Assembly: GCA_946480685.1 (NCBI GenBank)
Contig: CAMLLI010000140.1
Coordinates: 1-8,293 of the forward strand
Origin: an uncultured Flammeovirgaceae bacterium
GTDB lineage: Bacteria; Bacteroidota; Bacteroidia; Cytophagales; Cyclobacteriaceae
DNA length: 8,293 nt
Reading direction: 5' to 3'
Positions within the stretch are counted from its first letter, which is position 1. Each line of letters opens with the position of its first letter. A program made the translations under genes and the position numbers. A model generated the notes under the pieces. The model did not search any database. It was not told where the DNA came from and saw nothing but the letters and a program-made list of their open reading frames with translations. This document shows, in pieces, positions 1-6,336 of this stretch.

Positions 1-336
1 CGCCTCAGGAAGATACATTACCACCATAATACGGGGAACCGCCAGCGTCAAAGATCTCAGATCATCATATCGTTTTGTATTATTTAGCGGATACGAAATA
101 TGACCACTACGAATTACGGGCGGTTTAACTGTTGCCTTCAGTTGAACATGAATACTAATTTCCTGCAGATATCCTCCATTCCGAAATGGCCCCCACCCGG
201 TAATCATTGCATCGATACCATTACCGTCATATGAGCGGCTGGCAACCTGACATCCTGCCCAAACGTGTGCGGCTACCGCATGTAAATAGGCATAACTCAA
301 CTCGCTCTCGATATCATTACTATTTAACGGTCTCAT
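1..336 (-). CDS. DUF4365 domain protein, N-terminal part (runs off the left edge)
   Basis: This is an open frame on the minus strand from ATG at 336-334 to the window edge: 112 codons with no stop, so the C-terminus lies outside. The codon immediately upstream (339-337) is TAG, so this ATG is the first possible start. The translation begins MRPLNSNDIESELSYAYLHA. It contains GIDAMI at residues 40-45, VQLKAT at 64-69, and YDDLR followed by a hydrophobic strand ending in YLPEA at 90-112. From knowledge of the family, the order SELSYAY, GID, QLKAT, YDDLR, then a P-R-I-hydrophobic run matches DUF4365 (PF14280). E12, D42 and Q65-x-K67 are arranged like a PD-(D/E)XK nuclease core; that reading is inference, and no activity is known to me. 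The DUF817 gene lies 184 bp upstream on the same strand. The gap shows no Shine-Dalgarno, so co-transcription is uncertain. I am confident of the family and have no evidence for a role. Confidence 0.85.
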   Translation of the reverse strand, partial: MRPLNSNDIESELSYAYLHAVAAHVWAGCQVASRSYDGNGIDAMITGWGPFRNGGYLQEISIHVQLKATVKPPVIRSGHISYPLNNTKRYDDLRSLTLAVPRIMVVMYLPEA

Positions 337-410
337 CTAAACACAACAATTTAAAAAAATATAGCAAACCAACAGCTGCCATTGCAGCGGAACGAGGTGA
401 TCTTATAACA

Positions 411-418
411 CAAAGATA
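411..418 (-). promoter_or_regulatory. Possible -7 promoter box for the DUF4365 gene
   Basis: On the minus strand this reads TATCTTTG, an exact match to the Bacteroidota sigma-A -7 consensus TAnnTTTG. It lies about 75 nt upstream of the DUF4365 ATG. I see no -33 TTTG or TTG at the usual 19-21 nt spacing, so this is a half-match only. If real, it would give the gene its own promoter instead of relying on read-through from the DUF817 gene. Confidence 0.3.
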
Positions 419-520
419 TACTTCCTTTTATTATATATTGACTTTCACGTTAGATTTTCACGCAAAAGAAAATGCATACTATATTTTCAGGAAGAGGTGA
501 CGGCCGTTAATGCATCCTCC

Positions 521-1357
521 TTAAGAAACAGAATTACCGCGCCTCGTCTTCAACCGCTTCAATTCTCCTACGATAATTATACTTACAATAACGAGTAAAC
601 TCCACGAGGTAATTTTGTGCCACGTTACCATCTGCCAGCCTTTGTGCTGGTAGGCATATTTCCATGCGCCAAAGAAAGTAGCAATGTTTTCGGCAAGCCA
701 GATAAAGAAGCCAATAATAGCGAATGAAAGCAGTGCAGATATATAGTATACTTTCTGGTAGAGTTTAAATGAAAATTTAGTTCTCCAGAAGATCACAATC
801 AGGAAAAGCGTAATGTAAAGTCGCAGGTCTGGAATGAAAGCATTGGTAAAGAAGTTAAGATATATAGCAGCACCTGCAGCCGTAGCATATATACTGTTGG
901 GCCAATGTACCGTGTCAAGCTTGAGATTGCGCCATGCCTGGCAGATATAGCTTCCTACACTGGCATACATAAACCCAGCATATAGCGGAACACCCATAAT
1001 TTTAGTATAAGCGTCTTCCGGATACGACCACGAGCCGCGATGTACTTTGTGCAACTCCATCACCAATCCCAGCACGTGAAAAAGCGTAATTACCAGAACT
1101 TCGTCACGCGTTTCAAGACCAGTCTTGTACATAATTACCTGCGCCATGATGCATACAATCAGCAAAAGATCGTAACGCGGTATACCCAAGTGCAAAGCCG
1201 ATGATAGTGCGAGCGAAATAAAAATCAGCACCGGAAAAATGCACGACACAGCCTGCAAATATCCGAACCATACAAACTGTTTTACAAACGACACGAACTT
1301 CGTTTCCGAACCATGCAACACAAATTGGTTCTCGATTGCCTGATGAAGCTGTTTCAA
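521..1357 (-). CDS. DUF817 family multi-pass membrane protein (YoaT-like)
   Basis: This 278-residue integral membrane protein has about eight hydrophobic segments, roughly at residues 35-52, 63-79, 87-101, 122-140, 155-175, 178-191, 203-221 and 251-264, and a basic C-terminal tail. Features I recognise from DUF817 (PF05675, Bacillus subtilis YoaT) are VKQF near the N-terminus, RYDLLL at 61-66, LETRDE at 81-86, FHVLGLVMELHK at 93-104, GSWSYPE at 108-114 and GFMYASVGSY at 128-137. The biochemical role of the family is unknown to me. The start is TTG at 1357-1355: an in-frame TAA lies five codons upstream and no ATG occurs before residue 71. GTG codons at residues 13 and 22 are alternatives, and the family's conserved part begins near residue 22. 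The gene is divergent from the MocR-type regulator, which makes it a candidate target of it. No hairpin terminator is visible after the TAA. Confidence 0.85.
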   Translation of the reverse strand: MKQLHQAIENQFVLHGSETKFVSFVKQFVWFGYLQAVSCIFPVLIFISLALSSALHLGIPRYDLLLIVCIMAQVIMYKTGLETRDEVLVITLFHVLGLVMELHKVHRGSWSYPEDAYTKIMGVPLYAGFMYASVGSYICQAWRNLKLDTVHWPNSIYATAAGAAIYLNFFTNAFIPDLRLYITLFLIVIFWRTKFSFKLYQKVYYISALLSFAIIGFFIWLAENIATFFGAWKYAYQHKGWQMVTWHKITSWSLLVIVSIIIVGELKRLKTRRGNSVS

Positions 1358-1520
1358 AAAAGAGTGAGATTAATTACCGAGCCAAACGTAAAACATCCTC
1401 ACGTTGTTACGCAAAAAAAACAATGCTTAAATTAGCCGGTGAAGTAGCCGCTGGTTACTGGCCTCCGGCTGCAAGAAGTTATTCTATTAAAAAACTTTAC
1501 TGCTTACAGCTACGTATTTT

Positions 1521-1592
1521 CCTGCAGCCAGCAACCTGCAGCCAATAGCCCTTAAAAGCCCGCAGCTCAAAACTCAAAGCTCAAAACTATTT
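1521..1592. repeat. Degenerate heptanucleotide-phased repeat tract before the regulator gene
   Basis: Two sets of direct repeats lie here, both with a 14-bp period. CCTGCAGCCA occurs at 1521-1530 and 1535-1544, and AGCTCAAAACT at 1564-1574 and 1578-1588. The second set resolves into 7-mers GCTCAAA, ACTCAAA, GCTCAAA, then a diverged ACTATTT (1565-1592). Both sets sit in the same 7-bp phase. The tract ends one base before the regulator's ATG, so part of it is probably in the mRNA leader. It could be a short tandem-repeat element of the kind scattered through some bacterial intergenic regions, or it could contain operator half-sites for the MocR-type regulator, since members of that family bind direct repeats. 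The sequence alone does not decide. The rest of the 236-bp divergent spacer (1358-1520) shows nothing I recognise. Confidence 0.6.
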
Positions 1593-1593
1593 T

Positions 1594-3033
1594 ATGAAAG
1601 ACGTACTCGAAATAAAAGCCGATCACAAATATTCGGAAGTAGCCGAACGGATCGAATCGCTTATTGAGAAGAAAGTATTAAAAGTCGGAGATAAACTTCT
1701 GTCAGTGCGGGCGCTCAGTAAAGAGCAGGGTATAAGTCTGAGTACGGCCTTTCAGGCATATTATCTTTTGGAAAGTAAAGGACTCATAGAAGCACGTCCG
1801 CAATCAGGATACTACGTTAAGTATTCGCGCGAGCATACACTGGATATACCACAGGTATGTGAGCCTTCCGATGATGCTGTGCCGGTTAGTGTTGATGATA
1901 TGATCAACAGTGTATATCGCGATCTGAATGCAAAAGGCGTCATCAACTTTTCACTGGCTACACCCTCTATTAAATTACTACCTACTGCAAAACTTAATAA
2001 AGCTGCGCTGCAGGCTATACGTGAGTCGCCAACGTGTTGTCTCAACTATGAAAATGTACAAGGCAACGCAGCGCTTCGTAAGCAGATCGCGCGGCAAGCA
2101 TTTAACTGGGGTGGCGCACCGAGTGAAGATGATATCGTAGTTACTGCGGGTGCGGTTGAAGCGATGTCACTTTGTATTAAAGCTGTTACAAAGCCAGGCG
2201 ATACAGTGGCAATCGAAACACCAACCTACTATGCTATTTTCCAGGTAATGGAAAGTCACGGGTTAAAAGTTGTTGAGATACCAACTGATCCGCTACTCGG
2301 TATTGATATAGATTATCTTGAACAAGCTATACCTCGCTTTGATATAAAGGCTTGCCTGTTTGTTAACAACTTTAACAATCCGCTGGGAAGTTGTATGCCG
2401 GATGATCGCAAGAAGAAACTGGTAGATATGCTCGCCAAGAAAGATATACCGCTTATAGAAGACGATATATATGGTGAGCTATATTTCGGCAAGACGCGTC
2501 CGAAAACCTGCAAGACGTTTGACAAAAAAGGACTTGTTCTTCACTGTGCATCGTTTTCAAAATCGCTGGCACCGGGTTATCGTATTGGCTGGACTATACC
2601 CGGTAAATTTAAAGAACATGTTATGCGACTGAAACGCATGCACTCTGTCTCCACAAATACACTTAGCCAGGCAGCCATCGCTAATTTTCTAAGCAACGGT
2701 CGGTACGAGTTACATCTGCGGCACTTACGGAAAGCTTTACATACACAATCGCTTCGTTACCTGCAGGCAGTTTCAGAATACTTTCCGGATGATACACGCG
2801 TAACGCGTCCGCAGGGTGGATTTACGTTATGGATCGAGATGAATAAAAAAGTGAATGCGTTCAAATTACACAAGCGCGCGTTGAAGCATAACATCGGCAT
2901 TGCACCGGGCCAAATTTTTTCGACACAAGGACGATTTGAAAATTGCTTCAGACTGAGCTATGGTGCTCCATGGGACGACACCATCGAGGAAGGAATTAAA
3001 ACTTTAGGCAGGCTTGTGAGAGAGTGGAAATGA
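1594..3033 (+). CDS. MocR/GabR/PdxR-type transcriptional regulator (GntR HTH plus aminotransferase domain)
   Basis: The protein has 479 residues, a normal length for the MocR subfamily. Residues about 10-78 form a GntR-type winged helix, with LLSVRALSKEQGISLSTAFQ as the DNA-recognition part and GLIEARPQSGYYV as the wing. A linker of about 35 residues follows. Residues about 115-475 are a fold-type I aminotransferase domain. Visible cofactor-site residues are NNPLG (N262), DDIYGE (D291, Y293), the Schiff-base lysine K323 in SFSKSLAPGYRIGW, R330, and the carboxylate-binding arginine R453 in FRLSYG. All are present, so PLP binding is expected. Family members usually use PLP or its adduct with an effector to control transcription. 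The ATG at 1594 fits the start of the HTH domain and lacks a Shine-Dalgarno sequence. The gene is transcribed away from the DUF817 gene across a 236-bp spacer, the usual layout for a MocR regulator and its target. The effector cannot be read from sequence. Confidence 0.93.
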   Translation: MKDVLEIKADHKYSEVAERIESLIEKKVLKVGDKLLSVRALSKEQGISLSTAFQAYYLLESKGLIEARPQSGYYVKYSREHTLDIPQVCEPSDDAVPVSVDDMINSVYRDLNAKGVINFSLATPSIKLLPTAKLNKAALQAIRESPTCCLNYENVQGNAALRKQIARQAFNWGGAPSEDDIVVTAGAVEAMSLCIKAVTKPGDTVAIETPTYYAIFQVMESHGLKVVEIPTDPLLGIDIDYLEQAIPRFDIKACLFVNNFNNPLGSCMPDDRKKKLVDMLAKKDIPLIEDDIYGELYFGKTRPKTCKTFDKKGLVLHCASFSKSLAPGYRIGWTIPGKFKEHVMRLKRMHSVSTNTLSQAAIANFLSNGRYELHLRHLRKALHTQSLRYLQAVSEYFPDDTRVTRPQGGFTLWIEMNKKVNAFKLHKRALKHNIGIAPGQIFSTQGRFENCFRLSYGAPWDDTIEEGIKTLGRLVREWK

Positions 3034-3371
3034 TCAACCTGGCACGTTTCTTCCCTTGCAAATATATTCTTATACTTTAAAGGCTGGAGTTGAAGAAAAT
3101 TTTCCTCAACAGAATCTACTCCATATTTTTACTCGCAAGTTTACCTACCTGCCAGAAAAACAGCCCGAAAAAGCATACCACTGAGATAAAGACATATACC
3201 ATAAGCTGTGGTGGTTAGAATTCAATATCAAAGATGGTGTTACTATTTTTGTCGCACCTACGCCTCTTGTTTCATCCGTTACGGAAGTAAGTTCGGCAAG
3301 GCTTTTGCATTTTTTGGAAAGTTAAAACCACCTGTGTAAATCGAATTCCATTTAAACCTCAACTGTTTAAA
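3034..3371. other. 338-bp intergenic region without a convincing gene
   Basis: No complete gene is seen here. One plus-strand frame runs open from inside the end of the regulator gene to a TGA at 3182-3184, then again to a TAA at 3323-3325. The second part would read DKDIYHKLWWLEFNIKDGVT and onward, with no start codon and no family I recognise. It may be chance or a decayed remnant. No terminator hairpin follows the regulator gene. The right end holds the possible promoter and the inverted repeat listed separately. Confidence 0.6.
3313..3344 (+). promoter_or_regulatory. Weak candidate promoter for the S8 peptidase gene
   Basis: TTTG at 3313-3316 is followed after 20 nt by TAAATCGA at 3337-3344. 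The TTTG and the spacing fit the Bacteroidota promoter pattern (TTTG, 19-21 nt, TAnnTTTG). The -7 box keeps the TA and only part of TTTG. If real, transcription would begin near 3350, within or just before the inverted repeat. Confidence 0.2.
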
Positions 3372-3372
3372 T
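3350..3372. promoter_or_regulatory. Perfect 8-bp inverted repeat upstream of the S8 peptidase
   Basis: ATTTAAAC at 3350-3357 and GTTTAAAT at 3365-3372 are exact reverse complements separated by 7 bp (CTCAACT). The centre lies about 44 bp before the ATG at 3405. The arms are A+T-rich, so the RNA hairpin would be weak. A dimeric DNA-binding protein site is the likelier reading, and it is inference. The stop-to-start gap otherwise has no clear control element. Confidence 0.4.
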
Positions 3373-3404
3373 TGCACCCTTGTTTACTTGAAAACCAACG
3401 TATT

Positions 3405-5093
3405 ATGATAAATCAAACTTTGCGGCTCATGCTCTTCGCGGCAGCGGGCCTGTTAGGCACCACCAGCTATGCTTTTCAGACAGAAACTTCACAGGCAGAC
3501 ACAATTACTGCTCCGCAGGATTGGTTCTTACGCGATCCCGCAACCGATCATGTGCAGGGACTAAGCGTTGAAAAAACATATAGTACATTATTAAAAGACA
3601 AGCCTTCCAAAACTGTATTGGTAGCTGTAATTGATTCGGGAATTGACGCAGACCACGAAGATCTGAAAGATATAATGTGGGTAAACGAAGACGAAATTCC
3701 GGGCAATGGTATTGATGATGACAAGAACGGATATATAGATGATATACACGGATGGAATTTCATTGGTGGTAAAACCGGAAACGTGAATGAAGATACTTAT
3801 GAAGTAACACGTGAATACGCTCGTCTCAAACCAAAGTACGAGAACGTTGAAGAGAAGAGTGTCAGCAAAAAAAATAAAGCTGAGTACGAGTACTGGAAGA
3901 AAGTAAAAACAAAATATGATCGTGATTTCGAATTCAACAAAACACAATACGATCAGTATAATCAGCAATTCGAACTTTATAAAAATGCTGCGGCTACCAT
4001 CTCCTTCTGCGATAGCCTGCTGCAAGCTAAAACCGGCAAACCTGTAAGCAAGTCATCTTTGACTACCATCAACGCTACAGACGATACCATTCGCTTTGCT
4101 AAAGAAACGCTCGCAAAAGTATTGGAGAATGTTGATGGCGATATCATGGTAAGTGAATTCATTGAAGAACTCAATGGCTATATCGGCCAGTTGGAGGAAG
4201 GCGTTGATCACTATCGCGTGGCTGTGGAATATGGCTACAACCTGACCTTCAACTCGAGAACAGTTGTGGGTGATGATCCTAAAAATCTGACCGAGAAAAA
4301 TTATGGTAACAACGATGTGAAAGGCCCTGATGCAAGACATGGTACACACGTGGCCGGTATAATCGGTGCGAACCGTAAGAATGATGTAGGTATAAAAGGT
4401 ATTGCTGACAACGTACGCATTATGTCAGTACGCGCTGTGCCGAATGGTGACGAGCGTGATAAAGATATAGCCAACGCTATTATATATGCCGTGGATAATG
4501 GTGCAAAAGTCATCAACATGAGTTTTGGTAAAGCGTTTTCTCCGAATAAAGAACTCGTTGACAAAGCTGTAAAGTATGCAGAATCAAAAGGTGTACTGCT
4601 GGTACATGCTGCCGGTAATGACGGAGACAACACCGATGTTGAATCAAATTATCCAAACCGTAAATTTTTAAAAGGTGGTGAAGCCAAGACATGGCTGGAG
4701 ATCGGAGCATCATCGTGGGGTGCCAATGACAACTTTGTAGGTTCATTCTCGAACTACGGTAAAAAATCAGTAGACCTCTTCTCTCCGGGTGTACAGATAT
4801 ACTCTACAACACCTGACAATACATACGAAGATCTGCAAGGTACCAGTATGGCAAGCCCGGCCACTGCAGGCGTAGCCGCTGTTCTGTTCTCTTACTTCCC
4901 GGATCTCAATGCTTCCGAAGTAAAAGACATTATCCGTAAGTCAACGCGCAAGTTTGATGGTCTGAAAGTGACGAAGCCTGGTTCGCAGGAAAAAGTTTCG
5001 TTCAGTGAATTGAGCAGCACAGGCGGTTTGGTAAATGTATACGAGGCTGTAAAGCTCGCACAAACACTAAAAGGTAAGCCTGTAGAGAAATAA
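3405..5093 (+). CDS. Exported subtilisin-like serine peptidase (S8) with a large Asp-His insertion
   Basis: Taken from ATG 3405 the protein has 562 residues. The frame is open upstream to a TTG at 3372, but the signal peptide begins at this ATG: MINQTLRLML, a hydrophobic core, and a likely signal peptidase I site after SYA (residue 23). No lipobox cysteine is present. The catalytic triad is complete: D77 in VAVIDSGID, H312 in RHGTHVAG and S481 in GTSMASP, with oxyanion-hole N405 in HAAGND. An acidic stretch (NGIDDDKNGYIDD, 101-113) may bind Ca2+. About 235 residues separate Asp and His, against about 30 in subtilisin. The insertion (about 120-305) is rich in Lys, Glu and Tyr and predicted helical at 140-200. 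Such insertions occur in Bacteroidota S8 peptidases. There is no recognisable secretion-sorting domain at the C-terminus, so a periplasmic location is likely. No typical N-terminal propeptide domain is evident. The gene appears monocistronic, ending before a strong terminator. Confidence 0.93.
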   Translation: MINQTLRLMLFAAAGLLGTTSYAFQTETSQADTITAPQDWFLRDPATDHVQGLSVEKTYSTLLKDKPSKTVLVAVIDSGIDADHEDLKDIMWVNEDEIPGNGIDDDKNGYIDDIHGWNFIGGKTGNVNEDTYEVTREYARLKPKYENVEEKSVSKKNKAEYEYWKKVKTKYDRDFEFNKTQYDQYNQQFELYKNAAATISFCDSLLQAKTGKPVSKSSLTTINATDDTIRFAKETLAKVLENVDGDIMVSEFIEELNGYIGQLEEGVDHYRVAVEYGYNLTFNSRTVVGDDPKNLTEKNYGNNDVKGPDARHGTHVAGIIGANRKNDVGIKGIADNVRIMSVRAVPNGDERDKDIANAIIYAVDNGAKVINMSFGKAFSPNKELVDKAVKYAESKGVLLVHAAGNDGDNTDVESNYPNRKFLKGGEAKTWLEIGASSWGANDNFVGSFSNYGKKSVDLFSPGVQIYSTTPDNTYEDLQGTSMASPATAGVAAVLFSYFPDLNASEVKDIIRKSTRKFDGLKVTKPGSQEKVSFSELSSTGGLVNVYEAVKLAQTLKGKPVEK

Positions 5094-5133
5094 GCGTACA
5101 GAAATCGTCCGATAACGAGACGTTTATGCTGTG

Positions 5134-5169
5134 AAAAATGCTGAAGAAAAAAATCTTCAGCATTTTTTT
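5134..5169 (+). terminator. Intrinsic terminator after the S8 peptidase gene
   Basis: TGCTGAAGA (5139-5147), a 6-A loop (5148-5153) and TCTTCAGCA (5154-5162) form a perfect 9-bp stem. Five A residues before it (5134-5138) can pair with the following run of seven T (5163-5169). The hairpin begins 40 nt after the TAA. The flanking A and T runs would let it work from either strand. It separates the S8 gene from the next transcription unit. Confidence 0.93.
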
Positions 5170-5286
5170 ATTGTCTATACTTCAAAAATCACGCGCCTGG
5201 TGGTATAGGTTTACTATATAATTACCGATAGACATACCGACTTATAGTGTAACCCTGATTAATTCAACGGCAATCGATTTTTACCC

Positions 5287-5294
5287 TATATTTC
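5287..5294 (+). promoter_or_regulatory. Weak candidate -7 box for the aspartic protease operon
   Basis: TATATTTC matches TAnnTTTG except at the last base, 72 nt before the ATG at 5367. No -33 TTTG is seen at the normal spacing. A start near 5300 would give a leader of about 65 nt that contains the hairpin at 5336-5362. Further upstream, an imperfect inverted repeat pairs 5208-5218 with 5243-5254 (one bulge); its role is unknown. Confidence 0.2.
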
Positions 5295-5335
5295 AAAATC
5301 CGCCTTTACGCGTGTGCCCCCGCGCTATAGTAACG

Positions 5336-5362
5336 GGTAGCTTTCCTATACTAAAAGCTACC
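5336..5362 (+). promoter_or_regulatory. Perfect stem-loop directly before the aspartic protease start
   Basis: GGTAGCTTT (5336-5344) and AAAGCTACC (5354-5362) are exact reverse complements around a 9-nt loop CCTATACTA. A wobble pair and a further G-C pair (C5334-G5364) can extend it. The stem ends 4 nt before ATG 5367, covering the zone a ribosome contacts. No U-run follows, so it is not a typical terminator. It may hinder or gate translation, or at DNA level be an operator. Confidence 0.6.
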
Positions 5363-5366
5363 TGGT

Positions 5367-6278
5367 ATGAAGGCGTTCTTTACAAATTTCGTTGCAGCAT
5401 ATGTGCTGTTGGTTTCGTTCCTCCCATCGTTCTCTGCTCCTAACCGTGCAGGGTTTTATATACCTGATCATATAGACGAAGTATCATTCCGATATAAGAA
5501 TATAGATGAGCTGATTTTACTGCCCGTTATTATTAATGACTCCATTCATGTAAATCTTATACTCGATACAGGATGCAGAAATCTGGTGCTGTTCGGGAAG
5601 CGTTTTCAAAAGTTATTCGACATTGAACCTGACAAGAAGGTACAGTTTTCAGGGCTCGGTTCCGGCCGGCCGGTTAACGGTGCGCTCTCGTTAAACAATA
5701 CGGTTTCTATTGATAAAGTGCTTGGCGAAAAAATTCCCGTGATCATCATTCCGAACCAGAATCTTTTCAGGGTATATAATAATGTGCATGGCGTTATCGG
5801 CTACGACATCTTTACCAAGTTTGAAGTTGAGCTAAACCCGCGCCAGCAACTCATTACCTTCCGACCTGCAGCCACGGCAACACTCGGCAGCGAATATATA
5901 CATGTTCCGATCCGCATTAGCGATGCAAGGCCGGTTATAGATTGTCGCGTGGTGCTGGACAAAAACAAAACTCACGTGTGTGATCTTATGATTGATACCG
6001 GCTCTACACTTGCACTTTTGTTAAAAACCACCGACCTGAAAAATTACTCCGCCGGCGTAACAACGAAAGTTCTGGGGCGCGGACTGAATGGCGAGATTGA
6101 AGGATTTGAGACTATAACGGACCGGCTCGAGCTTGCCTCGCTTGAAATGACAAATCTGCAAACGGGTATCATCCATTCTCCATGGCATAACCATGCATCT
6201 ATAGGTATGAGTATACTAAAGGAATACACCTTCGTATTAAATTACTGCAAAGGATACGCAGGCTTTAAAAAGGCCTAA
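5367..6278 (+). CDS. Exported two-lobed retropepsin-like aspartic protease
   Basis: This 303-residue protein has a signal peptide: hydrophobic residues about 4-20 and a likely cleavage site after FSA (residue 24), with no lipobox. Two aspartic-protease lobes are visible. Lobe 1 has LILDTGC (D67) and, later, HGVIGYDIF at 141-149 as the hydrophobic-hydrophobic-Gly element. Lobe 2 has LMIDTGS (D210) and ASIGMSIL at 277-284. Each lobe has the retropepsin arrangement, so one chain carries both catalytic Asp-Thr-Gly triplets, as in pepsin, and could act as a monomer. No PDZ domain follows. The predicted place of action is the periplasm or outside the cell; the substrate is unknown. It is the first of three co-directional genes, with 55 bp to the thioesterase gene. 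The ATG is supported by the signal peptide, although a stem-loop lies 4 nt upstream of it. Confidence 0.85.
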   Translation: MKAFFTNFVAAYVLLVSFLPSFSAPNRAGFYIPDHIDEVSFRYKNIDELILLPVIINDSIHVNLILDTGCRNLVLFGKRFQKLFDIEPDKKVQFSGLGSGRPVNGALSLNNTVSIDKVLGEKIPVIIIPNQNLFRVYNNVHGVIGYDIFTKFEVELNPRQQLITFRPAATATLGSEYIHVPIRISDARPVIDCRVVLDKNKTHVCDLMIDTGSTLALLLKTTDLKNYSAGVTTKVLGRGLNGEIEGFETITDRLELASLEMTNLQTGIIHSPWHNHASIGMSILKEYTFVLNYCKGYAGFKKA

Positions 6279-6306
6279 CCTGTCTATCGGATTTTAACCC
6301 TATACA

Positions 6307-6336
6307 CATGGCGTGAAATTATAACTTCACGCCATG
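6307..6336 (+). promoter_or_regulatory. Perfect 11-bp inverted repeat that includes the thioesterase start codon
   Basis: CATGGCGTGAA (6307-6317) and TTCACGCCATG (6326-6336) are exact reverse complements with an 8-nt loop ATTATAAC. The last three bases of the right arm are the ATG of the thioesterase gene. In RNA read through from the upstream gene the start codon would be buried in the stem. No U-run follows. It may be a translational switch, or a DNA palindrome bound by a protein. Confidence 0.7.

Noticed and set aside
207..500. 97-codon plus-strand open frame at the left end.
   Set aside because: It lies opposite the DUF4365 gene and its upstream region, its composition (many His, Tyr, Arg) is not protein-like, and the minus-strand frame gives a clear family match.
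3372..3404. Extension of the S8 peptidase to a TTG at 3372.
   Set aside because: The extra 11 residues (MHPCLLENQRI) would precede the signal peptide and start inside the inverted repeat. The ATG at 3405 gives a normal signal peptide.
3591..4025. 144-codon minus-strand open frame with hydrophobic stretches.
   Set aside because: It is antisense to the S8 peptidase gene, within the Asp-to-His insertion. The hydrophobic look is expected from the complement of Lys/Glu/Asn-rich codons.
5170..5335. Possible riboswitch or structured RNA before the aspartic protease operon.
   Set aside because: Only an imperfect inverted repeat (5208-5218 with 5243-5254) is seen, and no motif of a known riboswitch class was recognised.
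6307..6336. Inverted repeat at 6307-6336 as an intrinsic terminator for the aspartic protease gene.
   Set aside because: No T-run follows the right arm, which continues directly into the thioesterase coding sequence.
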